Assembly: GCA_017431225.1 (NCBI GenBank)
Contig: JAFRLM010000025.1
Span: 60,812-124,811 of the forward strand
DNA length: 64,000 nucleotides
Direction of reading: 5' to 3'
From: Erysipelotrichaceae bacterium
GTDB lineage: Bacteria; Bacillota_I; Bacilli_A; Erysipelotrichales; Erysipelotrichaceae
In this document: positions 1 through 7,999 of the stretch, one piece after another
Numbering within the stretch: the stretch's first letter is position 1
Layout: each line of letters opens with the position of its first letter
Position numbers and translations under genes: made by a program
Notes under the pieces: model-generated
Databases searched by the model: none
What the model was told of the DNA's origin: nothing
Seen by the model: only the letters and a program-made list of their open reading frames with translations

Positions 1-2028
1 CTCCTCAGTAACGAACGGCATGAACGGATGCAGCATCTTTAAGATACCGGTCAGGACTGTGTAAAGGACAGAAGCAGTTGCCTTGTCTTTTAAGGAGTCT
101 TTCGCGAGTTCGATGTAGGTATCGCAGAAGGAATTCCAGGTGAATTCATAGAGCTCGGAGCTGGCGAGGTTGAACTCGTACTTATTCATGTGTTCGCTGA
201 CAGAGCGGACGACTTTGTTGTATTTGGCAAGGATCCAGATATCTTCCGCCTTCAGGTTCTCTAAGGAGATCTCTTTCAGGTCTTCGATATTCATCAGAAC
301 GAAACGGGAAGCGTTCCAGATCTTGTTGATGTAGTTCCAGGTGCTGGCGATCTTGATCTCATCGAAACGCAGGTCAGTACCTAAGGCAACGTCAGTCGTC
401 AGGTAGTAACGCAGCGAGTCAGCACCGTATTTCTCGACCATATCAAACGGATCGATACCGTTACCGAGCGACTTGGAGAACTTGCGGCCGAGCTTGTCGC
501 GGATCAGACCGTGGATGACACAGTCTTTGAACGGACGCTTGCCGGTAAGCTGTAAAGCCTGGAAGGTCATACGGTTTACCCAGAACGGGATGATATCGTA
601 ACCGGTGACGAGACAATCATTCGGGAAGTAAGCTTCCATATCGGCTGTCTTCTCCGGCCAGCCGAGTGTGGAGAACGGCCAAAGAGCACTGGAGAACCAG
701 GTATCCAGAACATCTTCATCCTGGACCCAGCCTTCGCCCTCAGGCGCTTCCATACCGACGTAGACTTCCTCGCCTCTGTACCAGGCCGGGATACGGTGGC
801 CCCACCAGAGCTGACGGGAAATACACCAGTCATAGGTGATCTCCATCCAGTGGTTCATGATCTTCTCGTAGCGTTCCGGGACGAAGTTGACCTTGCTGTC
901 GGCGTTCTTCTGGTTTTCGAGGACCGCATCCGCCAGCGGACGCATCTTAACGAACCACTGCTTGGAAAGATAGGGTTCGACCATGACACCGGTTCTTTCG
1001 GAGTGGCCGACAGAGTGCGTGATCTTTTCGATGCGGATCAGGATGCCGTCTCTCTCGAGATCTTTCAGGAGCTGTTCACGGCATTCTTCTCTGGTCATGC
1101 CGACATACGGGCCGGCATTCTCATTCATCGTCGCGTCCGGATTCATGACGACGATGCGTTCCAGGTTATGACGGTTACCGACTTCAAAGTCGTTGGGGTC
1201 ATGCGCCGGAGTGATCTTAACGACACCGGTACCGAATTCGGGATCCGCATGTTCATCAGCGATGATCGGGATCTTTCTGCCTAATACCGGCAGGACAGCG
1301 TACTGTCCGATCAGATCCTGGTAACGTTCATCCTTCGGGTTGACGGCAACCGCGGTATCACCGAAAAGGGTCTCCGGACGGGTCGTCGCGACATCGAGAT
1401 AACGGTCAGTACCGTCAATGAAGTATTTCAGATGATAGAAGGCGCCTTCAACATCCTTATAGATAACGTCCTCATTGGATAAAGCGGTCTGGGCAGCCGG
1501 GTCCCAGTTGATGATACGTTCGCCTCTGTAGATCAGACCGCGCTCGTAATAATCAACGAAGACACGCTTGACTGCGTTATTCAAACCTTCATCCAGCGTG
1601 AAGCGTTCCTTGGAATAGTCAACGGAAAGACCGAGACCTGCCCACTGCTCACGGATCGTATGGGCATATTCATGGGTCCAGTCCCAGCAGGCGCCTAAGA
1701 AGTTTTCGCGGCCGTAGCTGTACTTATCGATACCCTGCTCTTTGAGCTTTTTAACAACTTTCGCTTCCGTCGCGATCGCCGCGTGGTCCATGCCCGGCAG
1801 CCAGAGAACATCAAAACCCTGCATTCTTTTATATCGAATGATGATATCCTGTATCGCTGTATCGTATGCATGACCGAGATGCAGTTTGCCGGTTACATTC
1901 GGCGGAGGAATGACGATACAGTAATGCGGTTTCCCGGAGCGGTTGTCACTCGCGAAATACCCTTTCTCTTTCCAGGTATCGTATTTTCCCTTCTCTGTTT
2001 TTAAATGGTCGTATTTATTCTCCAGCAT
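1..2028 (-). CDS. valS: Valine--tRNA ligase, N-terminal about 676 residues (cut by window edge)
   Basis: Class I aminoacyl-tRNA synthetase that charges tRNA-Val in the cytoplasm. The reading frame runs off the left edge, so roughly the last 200 residues (anticodon-binding part and C-terminal coiled coil) are missing. Visible are the HIGH-type motif in [13 protein letters not shown] near residue 45, the editing-domain stretch with [13 protein letters not shown], and a KFSKS-type catalytic loop ([11 protein letters not shown], near position 480 of the window). The start ATG at 2026-2028 has a strong AAAGGAGG Shine-Dalgarno sequence at a suitable distance. The gene lies behind a T-box leader, so uncharged tRNA-Val probably induces it. 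Identification is secure. Confidence 0.97.
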   Translation of the reverse strand, partial: MLENKYDHLKTEKGKYDTWKEKGYFASDNRSGKPHYCIVIPPPNVTGKLHLGHAYDTAIQDIIIRYKRMQGFDVLWLPGMDHAAIATEAKVVKKLKEQGIDKYSYGRENFLGACWDWTHEYAHTIREQWAGLGLSVDYSKERFTLDEGLNNAVKRVFVDYYERGLIYRGERIINWDPAAQTALSNEDVIYKDVEGAFYHLKYFIDGTDRYLDVATTRPETLFGDTAVAVNPKDERYQDLIGQYAVLPVLGRKIPIIADEHADPEFGTGVVKITPAHDPNDFEVGNRHNLERIVVMNPDATMNENAGPYVGMTREECREQLLKDLERDGILIRIEKITHSVGHSERTGVMVEPYLSKQWFVKMRPLADAVLENQKNADSKVNFVPERYEKIMNHWMEITYDWCISRQLWWGHRIPAWYRGEEVYVGMEAPEGEGWVQDEDVLDTWFSSALWPFSTLGWPEKTADMEAYFPNDCLVTGYDIIPFWVNRMTFQALQLTGKRPFKDCVIHGLIRDKLGRKFSKSLGNGIDPFDMVEKYGADSLRYYLTTDVALGTDLRFDEIKIASTWNYINKIWNASRFVLMNIEDLKEISLENLKAEDIWILAKYNKVVRSVSEHMNKYEFNLASSELYEFTWNSFCDTYIELAKDSLKDKATASVLYTVLTGILKMLHPFMPFVTEE

Positions 2029-2255
2029 TCAATGAATTCCTCCTTTAAAAAAACGTCCCTAAGGACGTTTATAACGTGGTACCACCTTAATTTGCATTGC
2101 TGCCTTGATTCCTTAACGCGGATAAACGGAAGGACTTACTCTCTTCAGCCCTTCAGCTCCAAGACGACTTTTCTTCCGCTGTCCGTATCCGTTTCAGCAA
2201 GCCGGATATCTCTATGTGTCACCACCGGAATACTTCCTTCTTTTCAGTGCTTTGA
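2029..2255 (-). promoter_or_regulatory. T-box leader of valS
   Basis: On the minus strand this untranslated leader carries the T-box core GGTGGTACCACG (2077-2088), followed by a terminator hairpin (AACGTCC/GGACGTT) and a run of T just before the valS ribosome-binding site. An upstream stem I with a GGTGGTGAC-type apical loop is visible around 2215-2235. T-box RNAs bind the cognate uncharged tRNA and favour antitermination. I could not place the valine specifier codon with confidence. Confidence 0.85.
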
Positions 2256-2259
2256 AAAA

Positions 2260-2288
2260 ATTATAAGGGATAGCGTTTAGTTTGACAA
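2260..2288 (-). promoter_or_regulatory. valS leader promoter
   Basis: On the minus strand, -35 TTGTCA (2283-2288) and -10 TATAAT (2260-2265) are separated by 17 bases. Transcription would start near 2253, just upstream of the T-box. The -35 overlaps the last codons of engB. Confidence 0.65.
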
Positions 2289-2849
2289 GTCTTCCTCTTT
2301 TCCGGAAAACTGCTTTAAAAGCTCCTGATAAACATCTTTGCGGCGGATGTCGGTAAGGATGAAGTTTTCCTTCTCCTCGCCCAGTTCCGCGGCGATCTTA
2401 TTGACCGCCTGGATGTTCTGGTTGCGCGACTGCTTATCGGTCTTGGTGATGACGATGCGGTACGGGATACCGCTCTGCCGGACATAGTCCAGCATGATCT
2501 GATCGTCCTCACTCGGGATACGGCGCACATCGAGCAGGATCAGCACTTCCCTGAGCGCCTTGCGGCGGGCGAAGTACTCATTCATCATCTTGCGGTAAAG
2601 CAATTGCTCCTTCTGTGTACGCTTGGCATAACCGTAGCCGGGCGCGTCAACCAGGGTAAAACCGTCTGCCTGATAGAAATTCAGCATGCGGGTCTTACCG
2701 GGCGTTTTGCCGACATAGGCGATCTTCTGGCCGAACAGGCAGTTGATGAATGTCGATTTGCCGACATTGCTGCGTCCGACCAGAAGGTATTCGCGTTCAC
2801 TTTCCGGCCACTGTGCCGCGCTGACGGCACTTGTCAGAAAGCGTGTCAT
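2277..2849 (-). CDS. engB: Ribosome biogenesis GTP-binding protein EngB/YsxC
   Basis: A 190-residue TrmE-Era-EngA-like GTPase needed for assembly of the 50S subunit. The G motifs are intact: G1 GRSNVGKS (25-32), G2 threonine in KTPGKT (48-53), G3 DAPGYGYA (68-75) and G4 TKTD (135-138). Length fits the family. The start codon overlaps the lon stop codon by four bases (ATGA), so translation is coupled to lon. The lon-engB order is the usual Firmicute arrangement. The valS promoter sits in its last codons. Confidence 0.97.
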   Translation of the reverse strand: MTRFLTSAVSAAQWPESEREYLLVGRSNVGKSTFINCLFGQKIAYVGKTPGKTRMLNFYQADGFTLVDAPGYGYAKRTQKEQLLYRKMMNEYFARRKALREVLILLDVRRIPSEDDQIMLDYVRQSGIPYRIVITKTDKQSRNQNIQAVNKIAAELGEEKENFILTDIRRKDVYQELLKQFSGKEEDLSN

Positions 2850-5152
2850 TCGTTCACCAGCGCTTCTTTGATGATCTGATCGACCTTCTCGGCAGGTACG
2901 TAACGGACAGTGTCCTTAACAGCCTGCGGGATGTCATCGAGATCCTTGACGTTTCCTTTCGGGATGAAGATCGTGCTGATACCGGAACGGTGAGCCGCCA
3001 GAGATTTCTCTTTCAGACCGCCGATCGGCAATACGTTACCGCGCAGAGTCACTTCACCGGTCATCGCGATATCGCTGCGGACAGCCTTGCCGGTGATCGC
3101 CGATACGAGCGCGGTCGTGATCGTGACGCCTGCGGACGGACCGTCTTTCGGGACAGCGCCTTCCGGTACGTGGATATGGATATCGTTCTCCTCAAAGAAC
3201 TTCATATCGATCTTGAATTTGGATGCGTTTGCCTTGATGTAGTCGAGCGCGATCTCGGTAGATTCCTTCATGACGTCACCCAGCTGACCGGTAACGACCA
3301 GTCTGCCCTTGCCCTTGAAGTAGTTGACTTCGATCGGCAGGATATCGCCGCCAAAGGATGTGTAAGCGAGACCGGTAACGACACCGACCTGGTTCTTCTT
3401 TTCCTTGGAACCGTAGTCGAAGATCTCGTGGCCCAGCCATTCATTGACGAGTTTCTTGCTGACGCGAACGCTCTTCTTGTTGTCTTTTAAGATCGCCAGA
3501 ACGCTCTTACGGCACAGGGCGCCGATCACTCTTTCAAGCTGACGGACACCGGCTTCACGGGTGTAATGACGGATCAGGTAAGTCAGGATATCATCGGAGA
3601 TCGAGAACTGGGAAGCTTTTAAGCCGTTGGCTTCAAGCTGCTTCTTGATCAGATGATTTTTTGCGATATTAAGTTTTTCGATCTCGGTGTAGGAGCTCAG
3701 TTCAATGATCTCCAGACGGTCGCGAAGTTCATTCGGGATGTTGTCCATGTAGTTCGCGGTCGCGATGAAGAGAACATCGGAGAGATCATAGGGTTCTTCG
3801 AGATAATGATCGGAGAAAGCGAAGTTCTGTTCCGGGTCGAGGACTTCAAGCATAGCACTGGAAGGATCGCCCTTGTAGTCAGAGGACATCTTATCGATCT
3901 CATCGATCAGGAAGACCGGGTTCAGCACCCCTGCCCGTTTCATACCCTGGATGATACGTCCCGGCATGGAACCGAGGTAAGTACGGCGGTGACCGCGGAT
4001 CTCCGCTTCATCACGCACTCCGCCCAGAGATATCTTGACGAACTTACGGTCCAGCGCTCTCGCGACAGACTTGGCTAAGGAAGTCTTACCGACACCCGGC
4101 GGACCGACTAAGCAGATGATCGGGCTCTTCAAGCTGTTGGTCATCTGTTTGACAGCCAGATATTCAAGGATCCTTTCCTTGACCTTCTTTAAGCCGTAAT
4201 GGTCTTCATCGAGGATCTTAGCGGCTTTGTCAAGATCATTGTTATCCTCGGAACGCTGATACCACGGGGTATAGAGCAGCCATTCGAGGTAACCGCGGAT
4301 GACACCTGATTCTCCGCTTGCCGGCGGCAGCATCTCATAGCGGCGGAATTCCTCGTTCGCTTTCTTGACGACAGCTTCCGGATAGGGATTGGCTTCGAGC
4401 AGTTCACGCAGATCATCGAGATCACCGGCTCCGCCCTCATCGTTGAGCTCTTCCTTGATCGCTTTGAGCTTTTCACGCAGGTAGTAATCCTTCTGGCTCT
4501 CTTCGATGTTGGTCTTGACTTTGGTGTTGATCTCTTCCTCGATCTTCTGGACTTCTCTTTCCTGGTTCATGATCTGCAGCATCATCTCGAGACGTTTGAT
4601 GACATCGGCTTCCGCCAGGAATTTCTGCTTGTCCGCCAGTTCCACGACATGGACCTGGGCATAGGCATCCGTTAATTCAGAGGCAGTGATACCGGCCTTG
4701 AAGTGGTCGACCATACGCATGGAAACGCCGCTGCGGATAAAGGACTGCGCCAGATCGTTCATCTCGGAAAGGATGCGGTTAAAGAGGACTGTCATCCGTT
4801 TTTCGTCAGAGATCACATCATGGAGGACTTCGATCTCAGCGAACTGGACGCCGTCAACGGTCTGCAGATCGGTAAGTTTCGCTCTTTCAAGACCTGTGAA
4901 GATCACACGCAGATGATTGTCACGGCGGCGGTAGCTCTTGATATCACAGAGTGTACCGTATTCGTAGATGTTGCTGCGTTCCGGATGCTCTGCTTCAAGA
5001 TCGATCTGGGAGACGACGAAGACCTTCGTGTTCTCGCGAATCGCGTAATTTACAGCATTGACGCTGACTTCTCTGCCGACTTCAACTGTCAGCTCCTGAC
5101 CGGGGAAGATCAGCGCGCCGCGCGTGCATAATAATGGGATATTCTTTTCCAT
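2846..5152 (-). CDS. lon: ATP-dependent protease Lon
   Basis: A 768-residue AAA+ serine protease that degrades misfolded and regulatory proteins in the cytoplasm. An N-terminal LON substrate-binding domain (about 1-200) and coiled coil (about 195-240) precede the ATPase, with Walker A GPPGVGKT (350-357) and Walker B FLIDEID (414-420). The protease domain has catalytic Ser673 in PKDGPSAG and Lys716 in GGLKEK; the 43-residue spacing matches E. coli Lon. A GGGAGGTG ribosome-binding site supports the start. It follows tig after a hairpin and may be partly transcribed by read-through. Confidence 0.98.
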   Translation of the reverse strand: MEKNIPLLCTRGALIFPGQELTVEVGREVSVNAVNYAIRENTKVFVVSQIDLEAEHPERSNIYEYGTLCDIKSYRRRDNHLRVIFTGLERAKLTDLQTVDGVQFAEIEVLHDVISDEKRMTVLFNRILSEMNDLAQSFIRSGVSMRMVDHFKAGITASELTDAYAQVHVVELADKQKFLAEADVIKRLEMMLQIMNQEREVQKIEEEINTKVKTNIEESQKDYYLREKLKAIKEELNDEGGAGDLDDLRELLEANPYPEAVVKKANEEFRRYEMLPPASGESGVIRGYLEWLLYTPWYQRSEDNNDLDKAAKILDEDHYGLKKVKERILEYLAVKQMTNSLKSPIICLVGPPGVGKTSLAKSVARALDRKFVKISLGGVRDEAEIRGHRRTYLGSMPGRIIQGMKRAGVLNPVFLIDEIDKMSSDYKGDPSSAMLEVLDPEQNFAFSDHYLEEPYDLSDVLFIATANYMDNIPNELRDRLEIIELSSYTEIEKLNIAKNHLIKKQLEANGLKASQFSISDDILTYLIRHYTREAGVRQLERVIGALCRKSVLAILKDNKKSVRVSKKLVNEWLGHEIFDYGSKEKKNQVGVVTGLAYTSFGGDILPIEVNYFKGKGRLVVTGQLGDVMKESTEIALDYIKANASKFKIDMKFFEENDIHIHVPEGAVPKDGPSAGVTITTALVSAITGKAVRSDIAMTGEVTLRGNVLPIGGLKEKSLAAHRSGISTIFIPKGNVKDLDDIPQAVKDTVRYVPAEKVDQIIKEALVNE

Positions 5153-5172
5153 ATTGACACCTCCCTAGGATA

Positions 5173-5198
5173 GTAAAAGACGCGGGAGCGTCTTTTAC
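5173..5198 (-). terminator. Hairpin between tig and lon
   Basis: A perfect 11-bp inverted repeat (GTAAAAGACGC/GCGTCTTTTAC) with a 4-base loop lies directly after the tig stop codon. It lacks a long T run outside the stem, so it may be a partial terminator that lets some transcription reach lon. Confidence 0.55.
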
Positions 5199-5204
5199 GG
5201 TTGT

Positions 5205-6512
5205 TTATTCTGTTTCTGTTTCTTCTTCTTCTTTTTTAGAAGCTTTCTTGGTTTTGGTACCCTTGAGTACTTCCAGTGTCTTCTGATCACGGAGATCGCT
5301 TGTCAGGAACTCAGCCGGCAGCATGCGCTTGACATCGGCGACTTCCATCTTGTACTGTTCCGCGAGTCTCTTGTATTCAGCGTCGAGTTCAGCGTCGGTA
5401 ACTTCGATGTTTTCACGACGTCCGATCTCTTCGAGGATCAGGGACAGACGTACACGCTTGACAGCTTCGTCACGGAGCTGAACACGCAGCGTGTCACGGA
5501 ATTTCTCATCAAATTTGAAACCAGGAGCACTCTTCATCTGGTATGTAAACTGACGCTCATATTCGTTTACCATACCATCGAGTTCCTGTTTGATCATGAC
5601 TTCCGGAACTTCGATGACAGCTTTTTCGTTGAGCTTGTCATAGAGTTCATTTCTGGCCTTTGTCTCAGCTTCACGCTTGCGCTGCTGAGTCAGACCGTTC
5701 TTGATGTATTTCTTTAATTCTTCAAGGTTGGTGACTTCTGGGATGTTGAGCTCTTCGATGATCGTCTCGTCGATCTCCGGGAGGACCTTGGTCTTGACTT
5801 CGTGGACTGTGACCTTGAAGGTAGCTTCCTTGCCTGCTAATTCATCCGCATGGTAGTCCTTCGGGAAAGTGACCTTGATCTCCTTTTCTTCTTCGGAGTT
5901 CATACCGATCAGCTGTTCTTCGAAGCCCGGGATGAAGCTTCCGGAACCGATCTCGAGTTCATGGTTCTCGCCCTTGCCGCCTTCGAATGCGACACCGTCG
6001 ATGAAGCCTTCGTAATCGATAACAGCGACATCACCGTTTTCAACTGCGCCTTCCTTCAGTTCGAGCTCAGCCTTGTTTTCTCTGACCTTGTCGATCTCCG
6101 CCTGGATCTCTTTTTCGGTAACGCGGACTCTGTCTTCCTTGTAACCGAGATCCTTGTAATCTTCGATCTGTACATCCGGCTTGACCGGGCATTCGAATGC
6201 CAGGACCAGCTGTTCCGGATCGATCGCATCGATACGGAGTTCCGGACGGTCGATCAGTTCGACTTTATGTTCTGCAACGGCTGCTTCGAGTTCGCCCTGT
6301 GCGAGGCTTTCAGCAGCTTCAAGAAGGATCTGTCCTTCCGGGATCTGCTTGCGGATCAGATTCTCCGGAGCAGCACCCTTACGGAAGCCCTTGACAGTGA
6401 CATTCTTCGCGAGTTTGCGGAATGCCTTCTTCTGTGCTTCCTTCCACTTTTCTGTATCAACTGTTGCCTTCAGTTCTGCTTTGGCATTTTCTAACTTTTT
6501 ATACTCTGACAT
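5205..6512 (-). CDS. tig: Trigger factor
   Basis: A 435-residue ribosome-associated chaperone with peptidyl-prolyl isomerase activity that receives nascent chains at the exit tunnel. The N-terminal ribosome-binding signature GFRKG is at residues 42-46, an FKBP-type domain spans about 150-245 (GSFIPGFEEQLIGM), and the rest forms the helical chaperone arms. The C-terminus is lysine/glutamate rich, as is common in Firmicutes. A TAGGAGGA ribosome-binding site precedes the ATG. tig beside lon pairs folding and degradation functions. Confidence 0.98.
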   Translation of the reverse strand: MSEYKKLENAKAELKATVDTEKWKEAQKKAFRKLAKNVTVKGFRKGAAPENLIRKQIPEGQILLEAAESLAQGELEAAVAEHKVELIDRPELRIDAIDPEQLVLAFECPVKPDVQIEDYKDLGYKEDRVRVTEKEIQAEIDKVRENKAELELKEGAVENGDVAVIDYEGFIDGVAFEGGKGENHELEIGSGSFIPGFEEQLIGMNSEEEKEIKVTFPKDYHADELAGKEATFKVTVHEVKTKVLPEIDETIIEELNIPEVTNLEELKKYIKNGLTQQRKREAETKARNELYDKLNEKAVIEVPEVMIKQELDGMVNEYERQFTYQMKSAPGFKFDEKFRDTLRVQLRDEAVKRVRLSLILEEIGRRENIEVTDAELDAEYKRLAEQYKMEVADVKRMLPAEFLTSDLRDQKTLEVLKGTKTKKASKKEEEETETE

Positions 6513-6532
6513 ATAGTCCTCCTAACTTGTAT

Positions 6533-6561
6533 ATTATACAAAACTTTTATTTTGCTGTCAT
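6533..6561 (-). promoter_or_regulatory. tig promoter
   Basis: On the minus strand, -35 ATGACA (6556-6561) and -10 TATAAT (6533-6538) are 17 bases apart. The -10 lies inside the 15-base palindrome TTGTATATTATACAA (6527-6541). The -35 overlaps the stop codon region of the upstream gene. Confidence 0.7.
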
Positions 6562-7202
6562 CCATTATCCACTGTACGAAACATTTTGGCAAGTTCGGAT
6601 CTTATCGCTTCCACAAGCTGTCCGCTTTCTTCCGCCTCGTAGCTTAGCGGCAGATGCGAGAAACACTTCTCCTGCAGGAGATCGAGCGCGAACTGGTAGA
6701 GCGAAGGTTCATGCAGGTAGACCTCTTTGAGCTCTTTTACCGCTTCCTGGTAACCGTCGCTTTCTTCGGGCAGAAGACAGTAGCGGGGAACGAAATGGTA
6801 TTCCAGTCCATCCTTGACCAGGAAGAACTCCTCGGAGATCTCCTGCTCGATCAAAGCGTAGATCAGGATGTCCTTGGCCTGGGAGATCGTATCGGAAGAA
6901 AGGATATCATCGACCAGAACCTTATGCTTGCGCAGGTTCTGATTGATCAGGGAATAGACAGCGTACATCTGACTTTCCGCGTCCCCTTTCAAAAGCTCAC
7001 GGATCTTCTCCTCATCCGGTACTTTCAGGACATGTTCCTCACTGACCGGGATCCTCTCTTTGATCGCTTCGAGCTTTTCCTTGAAGTCCGGGGGCACGTA
7101 AGGCATACGCATTTCGCTGCGGATGACAAAGAGTGCATCGTCATACTGTTTCTGCTCGAGCAGTTTCTCGAGATCGTTGAGTATTTCGGTGTAATAATCC
7201 AT
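6558..7202 (-). CDS. TPR-like protein, DUF3196 family
   Basis: A 214-residue soluble, almost all-helical protein. The start (MDYYTEILNDLEKLLEQKQYDDALFVI shape) and the MPYVPPDF segment near residues 33-40 recall the DUF3196 family of Mollicutes and Erysipelotrichia, which folds as a TPR-like solenoid and has no assigned function. No catalytic motif or membrane segment is visible. It lies just upstream of tig and is divergent from the CofE-like gene. There is no Shine-Dalgarno sequence; a TGTTAAGAT extended -10 ends six bases before the ATG, so the mRNA may be leaderless. The family assignment is from memory. Confidence 0.7.
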   Translation of the reverse strand: MDYYTEILNDLEKLLEQKQYDDALFVIRSEMRMPYVPPDFKEKLEAIKERIPVSEEHVLKVPDEEKIRELLKGDAESQMYAVYSLINQNLRKHKVLVDDILSSDTISQAKDILIYALIEQEISEEFFLVKDGLEYHFVPRYCLLPEESDGYQEAVKELKEVYLHEPSLYQFALDLLQEKCFSHLPLSYEAEESGQLVEAIRSELAKMFRTVDNG

Positions 7203-7208
7203 GGATAT

Positions 7209-7217
7209 ATCTTAACA
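7209..7217 (-). promoter_or_regulatory. Extended -10 of the DUF3196-like gene
   Basis: TGTTAAGAT on the minus strand ends six bases before the ATG at 7202. Transcription would begin at or next to the start codon. Confidence 0.45.
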
Positions 7218-7242
7218 TAAAGCAATATTCTTTTTCCTTTTA

Positions 7243-7251
7243 TGGTAAAAT
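7243..7251 (+). promoter_or_regulatory. Extended -10 of the CofE-like gene
   Basis: TGGTAAAAT, with a predicted start near 7258, leaving a leader of about 12 bases before the ATG at 7270. Only a weak GGTGA resembles a ribosome-binding site. Confidence 0.45.
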
Positions 7252-7269
7252 AAGCAACGGTGATTAAAT

Positions 7270-7956
7270 ATGGCAAAAGTTAAAGAAAAGAATATCTCCG
7301 TTAACGGATCGAATTACGAACGTCTCCCGATCAAGACCAAGGTCTTCAAGGAAGGCGATGACCTGGTCAACGATATCTACGGATATACGAAAGACCTGCT
7401 TCAGGAAGGCGACATGTTCTTCATTTCCGAGAAATGCGTCGCCTGCACCCAGGGACGCGCGATCCCGATGGAAAGTATCCAGCCCAGCGGTCTGGCAAAA
7501 TTCCTTTCCCGTTTCGTGACCAAGACCCCGGCCGGTATCGGCCTCGGTATCCCGGAAACGATGCACTTCGCGATCAAGGAATGCGGTACCTTCCGTATTC
7601 TCTTAGCGGCGGCTGCCGGTGCGATCGGTAAAGCGATCGGCAAAAAAGGCTGGTTCTACATCGTTGCCGGTCCGAAGGCATCCTCGATCGACGGCCCGAC
7701 GCCGAATACCCTTCCGCCTTACAACCATTACGTCGTTCTCGGTCCGAAAGAGCCGAACAAAGTCGCCAAGGCGATCTCCGATAAGATCGGTGTTCCGGCC
7801 TTCGTCGTCGACATCAACGACCTCGGCGGAAACATCCTCGGTTCCTCTGATCCTGCGATCGACAACGCAACGATCGTCAAGATCTTAAAGGACAATCCTC
7901 TGGGTCAGGATCACGAACAGACCCCGATGGGAATAATTCGTAAAATTAATAACTAA
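7270..7956 (+). CDS. CofE-like (F420-0:gamma-glutamyl ligase family) protein
   Basis: A 228-residue protein resembling the coenzyme F420-0:L-glutamate ligase family (CofE/FbiB N-terminal domain). The N-terminus LPIKTKVFKEGDD, the EKCVACTQGR segment, AGPKASSIDGPTPN and the late segment VDINDLGGNILGSSD fit that family. Proteins of this kind occur in Firmicutes not known to make F420, so the substrate is unknown; a gamma-glutamyl or other amide-forming ligase is the cautious reading. No membrane segment is seen. It is followed by a DUF1846 gene transcribed in the same direction through a 43-base gap holding a terminator and promoter. Confidence 0.7.
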   Translation: MAKVKEKNISVNGSNYERLPIKTKVFKEGDDLVNDIYGYTKDLLQEGDMFFISEKCVACTQGRAIPMESIQPSGLAKFLSRFVTKTPAGIGLGIPETMHFAIKECGTFRILLAAAAGAIGKAIGKKGWFYIVAGPKASSIDGPTPNTLPPYNHYVVLGPKEPNKVAKAISDKIGVPAFVVDINDLGGNILGSSDPAIDNATIVKILKDNPLGQDHEQTPMGIIRKINN

Positions 7957-7964
7957 ATCAAAGC

Positions 7965-7999
7965 ACCTCCTCTGCTATAATGGCAAAGGAGGTTTTTTT
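7965..7999 (+). promoter_or_regulatory. Overlapping terminator, promoter and ribosome-binding site
   Basis: ACCTCC (7965-7970) pairs with GGAGGT (7988-7993), followed by seven T, as in an intrinsic terminator for the upstream gene. The loop carries the extended -10 TGCTATAAT (7973-7981), and the 3' arm AAAGGAGG is the Shine-Dalgarno sequence of the gene starting at 8000. A transcript started from this -10 would lack the 5' arm and so expose the ribosome-binding site. Confidence 0.6.

Noticed and set aside
2831..3490. 219-codon open frame on the plus strand across lon
   Set aside because: Antisense shadow of lon with no ribosome-binding site; lon itself has all catalytic motifs.
5850..6494. 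214-codon open frame on the plus strand across tig
   Set aside because: It mirrors the tig coding sequence; long antisense frames recur over many genes here because of codon bias. No ribosome-binding site and no family resemblance.
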